Notes under the pieces: generated by a model
Told to the model about the DNA's origin: nothing
The model's input: only the letters and a program-made list of their open reading frames with translations
Database searches by the model: none
Shown: in pieces, positions 54,634 through 64,000 of the stretch
How the letters are laid out: the number at the start of each line of letters is the position of its first letter
How positions within the stretch are numbered: the first letter of the stretch is position 1
DNA from: Gracilariopsis chorda
Lineage: Eukaryota; Rhodophyta; Florideophyceae; Gracilariales; Gracilariaceae
Assembly: GCA_003194525.1 (NCBI GenBank)
Contig: NBIV01000127.1
Location: 62,001-126,000 of the forward strand
DNA: 64,000 bases
Direction: 5' to 3'
Made by a program: the position numbers and the translations under genes

Positions 54634-55370
54634 AACCTCATGAATAATATTCACCCCAAGCAATCATGGCCTGCTATATTGGCAGCTGAGAAGTGGAAGT
54701 AAAGTACACATATCAGACGCAGGTCGCTGCACATTAAGACTACGGCAAAGCTTAGAAGAGGAGGATAAATTTGTATCCATTGTTAGGAGTTCCGTATGAG
54801 TCATGGGAACACGACGACGGAACATGTGCTCTAATCTCCGCCTGACAATGCAGGAGAATTTTTGTGAACAATGCTCTGCTCGGGTGTCTTGATTGAGCTT
54901 GGCGCGGCGGGCGTCGCGAATGCAAGAAATAGATGGTTGTGGCGACAGTGGCACTTCTGCAAGCAGGTCATCCTCCGGTGCAAAAAGGCGGGGCAGCCTG
55001 GTAGTAAGCGAGCGTGCAAGATGTTCCCGGGTGACGGAATCGTGCGTGGCATCCTCCGAACGGTGCGGTGGCAGTTCCTCAGAAGCAGCAGCAGTACACA
55101 AAGCGGACATAGACTTAATTCGATTTGAAACGCGTTCTACGACGGCGAAAGCGGAGTCTAGAGCGGCGACTTTGGTCTCCGGGTCCGGAGTGGATGAGTC
55201 TATGATGTTTAGTAGAGCGTTTGCGTGGGAGTAGGCGTCGGCGATGTTGGCGTCGAAATGCGTTGCATCGGGGTCCAGATTGACGTTGGCGGAGGAGTAG
55301 TGTGCTCCGGGGGAGCGTTTATCGGAGAGTGTGGCGGAGATTGAGGCGATTGGTGCGTTGGGTGCGATGT
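54634..55370. other. Spacer inside the Harbinger element
   Basis: Open pieces on both strands, none recognised. Confidence 0.4.
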
Positions 55371-56739
55371 TTAACCATCCAGATTACGCATCAATCGTTC
55401 TAAACTTCCATGCAACACCTTCTTCTCCTGTTCACATGAAATATTTTTTAGCATGTCCTTAACTTTCAGAATAGCCTCCAACGTAGCCTTGGTGCTGCGA
55501 TCATGGGCTTCAACCGCTTCAAACCTAACTTTATCACGCTCCGCCTTCTCCATTTCCCGCGCGACATGTTCGTCACGCGGCTTAAGCGCAGCAGCCAAAG
55601 ATTCCAATTCCGAAGAAGCAATGCGACTGTTGTCAGGTCTTGCGCGTTTCGATCTAGACTGTGACACTGCGGGAGATCCAAAACCATACTGTGACACCCT
55701 TTACACCAACTCCAGCTTCCTGTTTGAAATTACTTCGCAGCGCTCGAGTACAAAGCGGTTCCATAATTGGATGTAAACGAAGAAAACAAAAAGCATACAT
55801 AATATAGATCTTACCGTCTGCGTAGCTAACAAAAGCTTCAGGATCTCCCTGACCTGATGCTTCGTACCTTGTTACACATGTTCCGTATAGACTTTTGAAC
55901 TCCGCAAACTTGCGTTTAAGAATACAACCATCTCGTAAATGACTACGATTTGCCGGATTGATTGAACATATATCATCGCGCGTCACCCCTCCACTTACTA
56001 CGGAGATCGGCTCTGGCCGAAAATCAGGATCGTTGAATAGTGGGGCAGTTGCTTCGGACCATCTTTCTTCCCTTTGCTTGTCGAGCTCTACTCTTTTCAT
56101 GCAATCCATGAGCTTTTCCCGAACGGAAACCATCCGAGCATCCACTAAAACATGCAGTAGTCGACAGAACTCTACCGCCTCAAACGGTGGTCTACGCTGA
56201 AGTTGAGAAACAGAAGCGGACTTTTCAGCACCAAGCTGAGGTTCTCCAATAACGATTTCACCATCAACGAAAACAGGTTTATCGCCCTTCACACATATCA
56301 CTTCCTCATGTTCGCGAGCATTGCGCTTGATTCGTACAGTTGTGTTTCGTAGTCCATTAACCAATGCGCAATCCAAGCTACTAGTGTCTCCACAACTATC
56401 AATTAGCTTACAAATTGTCGATAAGCTTACCTTTCGTTGTACCATTTTCTTTGCTAGAACTTTGCGCTTAGTAGCCAGTTTTGCGTTTTGTGCGCCTACA
56501 ATATTCAAAGATTTGAGGGAAAGCTTGCAGTGGACGCTATCAAAGTGGCATTGGTCTAGAATTTGGATGCCATGCTCTACACTTTTCGGTATCGTTAGCG
56601 ATTGTTCTGCGATGTCGGTTTTCTTTCCAGTAGTTGCTGTCTTGTCATAACTCGCTTGCTTTGGTGGGTCTTTATCGCCGTCATTTTGAGCGTCAGTTGT
56701 AGATAAGCGCGCGTGCGCTGGTGGGGAAAACGAGTTCAT
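55371..56739 (-). CDS. Second protein of the 8.3-kb Harbinger element (two exons, coiled-coil C-terminus)
   Basis: Exon 1 is 56739..55815 (ATG at 56739; the frame is open to 56784), exon 2 is 55666..55371; the 148-bp intron has GGTAAG at 55815-55810 and CCGCAG ending at 55667, phase 1. About 400 residues: a Lys/Thr-rich N-terminus, a central region, then ICSINPANRSHLRDGCILKRKFAEFKSLYG resembling the C-terminal part of a Myb/SANT-like DNA-binding domain in transposon proteins, then SKRARPDNSRIASSELESLA and a long charged helix (EHVAREMEKAERDKVRFEAVEAH). By position it should be the DNA-binding partner that Harbinger transposases need. No stop or frameshift is seen, unlike its transposase. Confidence 0.65.
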
Positions 56740-56903
56740 GTTCTTGAATGTCACGAAGAACGTGGCATTCACTATGGAAGACAATTCGGAACACGGTTTC
56801 CGTTTTGTGGGGACTGCAGGCGCCGGTGGGTTACAGTCGGAAGTGGAAACTGGAAACGAACGTATGCAATGTGTGATCTTCTGATTGGGTATCTACTGAT
56901 TAC

Positions 56904-56944
56904 CGATTTCGAGTTCAGAGTTTCATCAACTCATGGAACGCCCC
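56904..56944 (-). repeat. Right terminal inverted repeat of the 8.3-kb element
   Basis: Ends ...TCATGGAACGCCCC, followed by TTA. Inverted match to 48658-48698 with two mismatches. Confidence 0.9.
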
Positions 56945-56947
56945 TTA

Positions 56948-58341
56948 GCAAAGCCACTGACCAAGGGGCGTGTAGCTTAGCACAGCTGCGTACTTAAGCG
57001 CCTAAATAAAGGCAAGACTCTGATGAACGAGCAGATCATCAGAGTTTATTGTGCCGTCCTCTTTTGTTGCGCTACGCTACGCTGTGAGTTGTTACATTCC
57101 TGTTTCTGCTCTTGGCACAAGGAAGAGTAGTCTACTTCTGTGAAGTTGATGAGCACTGAGTGCTTAGTCATGAAAACATGATTTTTAAAGTTTGCTGTGC
57201 TAACCCCATGCCTCCCGCGTGAAGGTTTTTGGTCACGCGGAGCACGGCAAGAAAAAATGTGATTTGGCATGAAACACGCCAGCGCGCGTGCTCTGCGTGA
57301 AACCGGCGTGCGTATGCACACCAGCTCGAGTGATTTCACGTTTCCCGGGCACACTGTGCACTACGCCTCACACTGTTTGCCTCCGATCACGCGACGAGGT
57401 TTACCGCTCCGTACGGTGGTGATAGAGACAACACTTCGTCTGGTTTTGACTCCCCTACCTTTCTGGCTGCTGATACTCCGGCTGGTCGAGCTTCTGCCTT
57501 TTTTGGTGCTCTGGCTGCCATCTCATTTGCCGATGAAAACACCCTGGTTTTGAAACCAAAGCCTTCTCTTTTCAGTGTTCTTGAAAGTATTGCTTCCTTT
57601 GCATGGGTACTCTTGACTTTTAATGTACGCTACGGCTAACAAGAAAATGGTTCAATCCAAAAAAACTTTGTTATATCACAGAGCTAACACAGTTAGTTTT
57701 CTCTAATGTCTAGCGCTTCTCTGCTCTGCCTTATCCATTAACTTACTCAGTTCTTCGGACGGTATTTGAGCACGTCTTAAAACGGCAACTTGATGCCATG
57801 TAGGCTAACAAAAGCTACAAACTGGCTGCGAACACTTCGTACACCATTGAAATGTTTTCTGACCTCCGTTTTTCTTACAATATTTGTCTTTCACACAAAT
57901 GCTATGGTTGTATGAATAAAGAGAGCAATACATGGCCTCGGAGCTCACGCGTCTATGTGTGTCAATCAAGGAAAGTCTCATCTTCATGTCACTTTCCCTG
58001 TTGAAAATGGATACTGCATTAACTCTATACCGTGGCTTCATGTTCATCGTTGTGGTTAAAACCAGAGATTGGGGCCTTGGGTGGTGCTCTTGCTGCCTAT
58101 GAGATGAGATAAAATGCTTTTTTGCTAAAGCTCTCGCAATGTTTGAAAAGATAAACTCTTTCGATGTACCCTGTCAACGTCTTTGATATCCCCCCATTCT
58201 ACCCTCATCATTTCCAATTTCTGGCAATTGTGCGTTTCTCTTTGCAACGCTCAACCTGTATTTCACCACTGAATTGCTTATTTGGGCACAAAGCAAATGG
58301 CCAAGAACGCTTACTATAGGATTCCCAGAAACTTTCGTATA
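56948..58341. other. No gene recognised
   Basis: 1.4 kb of short open frames on both strands. Confidence 0.45.
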
Positions 58342-60102
58342 TTACAAGCTCTTCAAAGCGTCACTAAGCTCATCTAAACCTCCCTTCAATAGATCCCTGT
58401 ACACCAAACTTGACTGATGGATCATTCGTGCTGTAGGAAGGGGACCTTGGCTCATGGACAACACCTTGTACGCACGGTTGAGACTATGAAAAGAGATAAA
58501 GGAGTAAACTTCTGGCGCATGGGTACTGGCAAGCAAATCATCGTAGAACTTTAGTATTGAGGACGGTGTTTTTCCAATCTACGTGAACGCAGATTCTCTC
58601 AAACATGATAAACAATGTATGTATTCTGCAATAAGTTGCTCTGAAAAGTGAATAACAACAGCGTAAATGATCCCGCCTACGCCCAATTGGCTTCTATGTG
58701 CCCCACCAAAAACCACAAGAGGTTTTTTCATTAGTTCAGAATGGTGTAGAACTTGCAAACCATAGGCTGTTCTAGGAACCAGTTCGTGAAACGCTGGCAG
58801 TACCGAAGCATCTTTCCCTATCTTATGCACGTATGTCAATGAACTGTAGTCCTTCTTTAAATCCATAGCCTTCTGAACAGTGCGTACTGCAGTCACCGTT
58901 TTAACCACGAAGAAACCGCGAGACACATCTGCTTTATCATCTGAAACTGCGCATATGGAATCAGGGCTCCCTGAAAGCAATAATACCGGTTTCGATTCTA
59001 CAGACCTCATAGTTCAAAGACGCTCAATACGTTGCCTATTTGTTGATGCTTACCGTTCATCAATTGCCTGTCTTGGAATATTAGGCACACCGTTGTTACT
59101 AAAACAGTCCGGCAGAAATCTTAGAATGAATTCCTCGTTCTGTGAGCGTTCTTTCATTCCTCGGCTTGCTGTTCGAGGCTCCATAAAACACGACGTTAAC
59201 GATGCTTCATATAAGCTCTTAATTAATTTACCCAGTTGCTGCTCTTGCCTTTGTGAGGGCGAAACTGCATCATTCGTTGTCGCATGCAGCCGAATTGTTC
59301 CGTTCCATACACCCTCTTGCACGGAAACTACTTTTTCAATGAGTTGTTGTTTTTGAAGCGCTGCCGACTGCCTATGGTCCACACTCTGGATCAAACGAAG
59401 TGACTATTCTTTCTATAGAGTACCAAGGGTCTATGGCGTCTGTGTAAGAAACGAGGAGACTGAATCGGAAGATATTTTGCCGTCTGCATTAGTACATCGC
59501 CTGTCTACATTCAGCCAATGCATTAACCCTTCCCAAATTTCTTTTAGAGTCGAAAACACTTTGCTGTAAACATACGACAGCGCAACAGAACTTCGAACCA
59601 CGCGAAAGCCTTTGAGTATATCGGATAGAGCACTTAGATTGTTCTCAAAATCAGAACAGAACTTCAAAATGAAGACATGTGTAGATCTCGACGTAAACTG
59701 AAACGACCGGGTAAGGAACCAACAGGGATCTTCGAAGTGCAGCACTTTCCACTGATTCAGATCACTCAATAGCAAGTTAGCTTTCGTGAGCGGTAGAGAG
59801 CACTCTGCTTTCTTATATCGTTGCCGTCTGGTATTCATACATGTAACTTGCTCGTCATCAGATCTGTATACCTCATGAAATTTGTGTTGAGGTTCGTTAC
59901 TAAAACCGGTCAGAAATGTTTCCTTGGGAACCAAAGTAAAAAAATGTGCACCGAATTTGGAAGAGTCATTGTGGTATACGGCAGCAATTCTTCCAGCAAA
60001 ACTTTCGCGGTATAAAATAGCTTGTATAGATCTAGTACTGTTTCTTGAAACCTTCTTAGTTGCGCTATACACAGCACGACATCCGTGCTGTTTTACTCTC
60101 AT
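58342..60102 (-). pseudogene. Long ORF relic with several in-frame stops, unknown
   Basis: Starting at an ATG (60102-60100), one frame stays readable down to 58342 with no frameshift but six stops: three TAG between 59433 and 59406, TAA at 59052, TGA near 59020 and TAG at 58581. Composition is protein-like throughout. The segment SGSPDSICAVSDDKADVSRG then FFVVKT recalls the D ... (D/E)-x-K layout of PD-(D/E)XK nucleases found in some transposons, but the match is weak. It could be a decayed transposon protein of ~587 codons. Two stops sit next to GTAAGC-like donors, so very short introns are an alternative for part of it. Confidence 0.5.
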
Positions 60103-62833
60103 ACCTTTGTGTTTCTTTGTGATTGGGCCCTCTCAGAATTTAAAACGAAAATCCAGGCTTTGTTGTGTGTACCAAGAGCTTTTGCGTCTAATCCGTCAAT
60201 AAACTCCACAGATTCTTTCCCGTTATATCCAGGGTCCGACAAAAACGATGCATCTGTCAACTTTCGTCTGGTCTCAACAGATTTCTATATCTCTGTCGGA
60301 CAATATCTAGTCGTGGTTGTACGAGATGGTATACCTTCGAAAATAAGTATCAAATATTTGGGTTAGATACAATTATTCTAGTGAAAGTAGAATAATAATC
60401 CAGCGAAATATGACTGGGAAGACCTTTCGACCACAAATATGTATAGCACACGTCCTGATCTTGAACAGAAAGAGACAAATTGCCTTGAATTCGAATAAAT
60501 TATGGACCTCCACCTCGAAAGTACTTCATATCCCTGAATGTGACAAAGGTGGCAAATAACACATTTAAGTGTGTTGATAGCGTTCGAAACAACGTAAGTG
60601 AGATATGTATTCAAGTTTCGAATTGATATGCACTCGTCTGAAAGAAACCCAGAGCAATCTGGAGCTTTTATATCCACAGCATGTTTCTTCAGTCTCTGCG
60701 CCAACCACAACCGCGCCACAATACTTCCACATACGAATACTTAGCACCCTCCTCAAATCTTTGAGAGGACATCGAGGTGCTCGATGGTCGTTTGCACCGC
60801 ACGTCCTAAACCACGCTGGAAGTGTGCCAGTGCTTGGTTGGTATCCCGGATATAAAGAGCTTGGAAATGCCAGGACTTGACGAATATTTTCTGCCCTTGC
60901 ATCCCAGACATATTTCGCTTCATAGTGAATGCCTTGACGAGGTCACCCAGCAAACCGCATAACCGTCCTATCTCGTTCCCGTTGAATTCCCAAAGAATGA
61001 GAGCAGTTCAAGTAAATCTCTTCAGGGTTATGAGGTTCCATAATAATTTGGACAAGCTCAGTTCTAGTACGGAAGTCCACTTGCGCAATGTCATCGGTTA
61101 TGTCTCGATGATGCAATGGTTGTATATTCTCTCTTGGGCAATGGCTTGCGCCTGAGTGGCGTCCACCACGTCGTAGTGGTGGTCAATGCGATGAATAACT
61201 CATGTCGGACTGAGAGAACGGGAGAGAGATTGAGAGATTTGGTGATCACCTTTCGATGGAACATGTACCGCCTCTGCCCCTTAAGTAGAGAAATGGTGTT
61301 GCACCATGGTTTCCCACGTGATATATACGTATACATATTGTCTCCATTGTCTCCAGATGTTCTTGATGCCAGCCGTACATTGATATTTTACATACGTAGT
61401 ACTTTACTCAGTACATATGCATTGCATTCTTATTCAGTCTTGGTTTCTGACGTCAATAAATATCGAGTACGATTTACCTACGTATGCAACGTATAGTTAG
61501 TTTCTATTCTTGTTAGAGAGCTGTACGTTTGTAGAACTGTGTGGACTATGTATGCACTACATAGATTAAAACTATTTTTGTTAGAAGGGTATTCGTTTGC
61601 AGTACTGCGCAGCCTACGTATGCACTACATAAACTATAACTATTTTTGTTAGAAGGGTGGACGCAGCAAGGATTTGCCTGTTCGTTGGCCGTCAGAGATA
61701 TCCACGGGTAAGACGGGTTCGATGGGGCTGATAGAAGTGGAGGCTGTGGAGAGTGACAGATCTTACACGTGTTCGACTGATTCATGCCAGTAGCGCAAAT
61801 CCTTTGATTACCATTGGCTAGTCGTTTGGAGAGAAATAAATGTGCGTTTATTGATGTATTCGAAGGGGTCAACTTGCTCGTTGTCAGAGCTTTCCTTAGG
61901 TAGGCTACACGTACTTACTAACCACACATTTGTTCTAATTTATATGCGTTTACTGCCCAATCAGCATATAACTACAGTGCCTCGTAAATGGCTGGGTACT
62001 TTTTTTTTTAATATATCGATGTATCCTACGGTAACTGTAGAGCACCCAGGCTTCCTGCATCGTCACCATCATGCTGTCCTACCAGCGCCATCAACCAATC
62101 AACAAATACCGCGCATATTGGACCTTCAGTGAATCAGAACAAGGCCACCACTAAACTGCATCCAGCCGCAAGGCGTCCAGAGTCATTGACGTGGAAGCCG
62201 AATACGTACCCGTGTCTCGCCATCCCGAGCCATCACCAGTGCCAGTGCAACCAAGCGCCAGTGGCATTCGAAAGCTCGGCAAAAAACACCCCAAGTGATA
62301 CGCAGACAAAATTACGACGCCCCGAAGAAAATCACTGCACATGCCAAACGGTTTTGCACGTTGCGCAAAATTTAATACAACTGCAAAGATGTTTTCTGAC
62401 CACTGTCAGTCAAAAACGCATCGCCACCGTGTGCAGTGCAAGCGTATTGCACCTTACTGTGCCACTTGTAAGTGCTCATTTGGGTTCCATCATCACTTTC
62501 ACCGTCACAAAAACAGCGACGCACAAAACAAGGTGCTTTGCAATCAAAATTAAAATAAATAAGTACCCTTGTTTCTGCGTGTTATAGCCCGTCTACTTGA
62601 TAAGATTAATAGGTTATTATCGTAAAAGTGAAGTATAGATTAACACAAATATATAGTACTTTAGCATACTTAACACTGTAGTAATTGACATAGTTCATCA
62701 TGCCGCCCTTTAACGGAAATTTTTCTAGCCACATAAGGTATGCCAGTCAGCAACCATGACAATTCATCGAATTAATTAAGAACATTCACGAAAACAGTAC
62801 CTAAGCAGACTCTGTTCAAATAATCGAACTCTT
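60103..62833. other. 2.7 kb without a recognised gene
   Basis: Only short open frames. Contains a 68-bp direct repeat at 61505-61659. Confidence 0.45.
61505..61659. repeat. 68-bp direct tandem repeat, 2.3 copies
   Basis: Copies 61505-61572 and 61573-61640 plus a partial third to 61659. Shared strings include TGTTAGA and TATGCACTACATA. The copies are diverged. Confidence 0.75.
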
Positions 62834-63100
62834 TTGAGATCTGAATATCCTTCAGAAAACCTACTTTCTTTTATAATTTTGAGTAATGGGTTGCCTACGC
62901 GCAAGTTCGCAAAGTTTTCAGAAGATCGTGGAATTAACCTCGCAGAACATGAAACCGGTAATCTCTTAAAAAGAACTGCCAAGACTATTTTTGAGAAGTC
63001 CAATCTAGAGGATGCTTTCACTGCTATAGATTTATTCGAAAAACGCCAGTGCCTGCCCGACCTGCACGACAGCAAGCCCCTAGATATGCTGAAGGTGTAG
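62834..63100 (+). CDS. Possible exon or relic, unknown
   Basis: An open frame with good protein composition (NLLKRTAKTIFEKSNLEDAF, then TAIDLFEKRQCLPDLHDSK). It has no ATG at its start and no known family. It may belong with the open piece reaching the right window edge. Confidence 0.3.
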   Translation: MRSEYPSENLLSFIILSNGLPTRKFAKFSEDRGINLAEHETGNLLKRTAKTIFEKSNLEDAFTAIDLFEKRQCLPDLHDSKPLDMLKV

Positions 63101-63696
63101 AAGACACCAAGGATGAGCAGCAACGTGAGCTCCCACCCCCAAAGCGTGTGAATGAACAAAATCACCAAGCCCAGCCGTGGCGTCCTCAAACCCTTAGCAT
63201 TGAGCCACAGAATAACTTCGAATACAACAGAGATAAACTTGGGCATTAAATGTCGTCTCGCTTCAAACATGACTCTTCGAAGTTTTCTGGACCTCTTCGT
63301 AAGTGCTGGGATGAGTTTCTAAGAGAGTAAAAGTACGCTTCCTTGGAGTTTACCCTATCCAATCATCAGAAACTCTATTATATACACCACACCATGTTTT
63401 GCGTGGTAATGCAAAATGATTTTACATAAGACATATTGATGGCAGAGTGCGAAGCTTCAGAGAAGCTTCAGCAATCATGGAAAAACAGTAAAATTCGCTC
63501 TTTCGTCAGAACCGCATTGCTGCCTACCTTAGTACTTTAGAAATACAGAAAGTCGTGTCGGAGAGTTCCTCATTAAGTGATGCTTTGGAGAGACTCCATG
63601 AAGAAGTTTCAAAACTTGCCCCACAAGGTCCCATGCACTGCCTCAGAACGCAATCACCTTGAGTACTTACCGAACGTTGTAATTGGAAATTCGTGA

Positions 63697-64000
63697 GCCC
63701 AAGATGCCTGTAGCAGAGTAAATGCGGGACTGATAAGCTATCAAGAACTCTATGGACAGTTGGAAGCAGCAACTGAACTTGATCAAAAGGAGAAAATCGA
63801 TCATATGCGAGATCAAAAGATTCTTCAGTTAGACTCACTCTCCACCGATGAATTCCAAAATCCGGGCACAAGTGAAGCCTTTTATGATGGCCAATCTCGA
63901 TACACATGCCCCCTGAGTTCCTCAAAACGGACAAACTTTCGTCAATCAAAAAGCAGACGAAATGTTACCTGTTGGAATTTTTGTAAATGTAGAGCAGTGC
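63697..64000 (+). CDS. Possible partial gene running off the right edge, unknown
   Basis: The frame is open from 63697 to the window end (about 100 codons), hydrophilic (ISYQELYGQLEAATELDQKE, then KIDHMRDQKILQLDSLSTDE). No start and no family recognised. Between 63101 and 63696 I see no gene. Confidence 0.3.

Larger units (their letters stand above)
48658..56944. mobile_element. 8.3-kb PIF/Harbinger element carrying gene cargo
   Basis: Left end 48658-48698 and right end 56904-56944 are inverted copies starting GGGGCGTTCCATGA, with two mismatches over 41 bp. Both sides are flanked by TTA (48655-48657, 56945-56947), the Harbinger target duplication. The transposase starts 127 bp inside the left end and a gene for a second protein starts about 200 bp inside the right end, the expected outer pair. 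Between them (50176-54660) lie partial or damaged copies of four unrelated genes in both orientations. An unusual gene-capturing Harbinger is the simplest reading. Confidence 0.85.

Noticed and set aside
48658-56944. Reading the cargo genes as an ordinary host gene cluster flanked by two unrelated MITEs
   Set aside because: The ends are inverted to each other over 41 bp, both sides carry TTA, and the transposase and the second-protein gene sit at the expected inner edges. I keep it as an alternative only until an empty site is found.
48785-60102. A variant genetic code in which TGA or TAG is read as an amino acid
   Set aside because: RPS12, PEX13, the lipase, hydrolase, zinc-finger and ABC genes use ordinary stops and show no internal ones; the internal stops are confined to mobile or captured sequences and relics.
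1-64000. tRNA, rRNA, CRISPR arrays, bacterial operon signals
   Set aside because: I saw none. The only tRNA-like string is the primer binding site complement at 23636-23653.

Overview
The window is nuclear eukaryotic DNA. Conserved genes carry GT-AG introns (118-148 bp where I could place both ends), the transposons are eukaryotic types (Ty3/gypsy chromovirus, PIF/Harbinger, hAT-like MITE), and genes such as RPS12, PEX13 and an ABCB transporter are eukaryotic. Compact, intron-poor genes in a sea of LTR and Harbinger elements, plus a PTPS-like protein of bacterial/algal type, make a red alga my best guess. That is inference, not proof.

Layout. 1-9960 is a gene-dense island: the 3' half of an ABCB/MDR transporter, an unknown ORF, a divergent pair (inner-membrane-peptidase-like and monoglyceride-lipase-like), ribosomal protein S12, a PTPS/QueD-like gene with one intron, PEX13 and a coiled-coil gene. 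9961-12939 is decayed repeat DNA. 12940-24464 is an 11.5-kb Ty3/gypsy chromovirus on the minus strand (LTRs, PBS, PPT, gag, pol with chromodomain) that also carries a 596-codon antisense ORF between pol and the 3' LTR. It sits inside an older dead relative (24465-26961). 28834-31319 is a small PIF/Harbinger-like element with an intact DDE transposase. 32364-36626 holds an alpha/beta hydrolase and a C2H2 zinc-finger gene. 36627-42576 is mostly empty, with a clean hAT-type MITE. 42577-47208 is a secreted subtilisin-like protease with a 54-bp minisatellite. 48658-56944 is an 8.3-kb PIF/Harbinger element bounded by ~41-bp inverted repeats and TTA duplications. It encloses damaged copies of four genes of host type: peptidyl-tRNA hydrolase, GALT, a RING protein and a spermidine-synthase-like membrane protein. 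56945-64000 is decayed sequence with one stop-riddled ORF.

The two strongest unusual signals are the cargo-carrying Harbinger element and a lattice of tiny GC-capped hairpins covering the whole gypsy element, LTRs and reading frames alike. The recurring frameshifts mostly sit at short homopolymers, so some 'pseudogenes' here could be assembly errors; the stop-codon substitutions cannot be explained that way.
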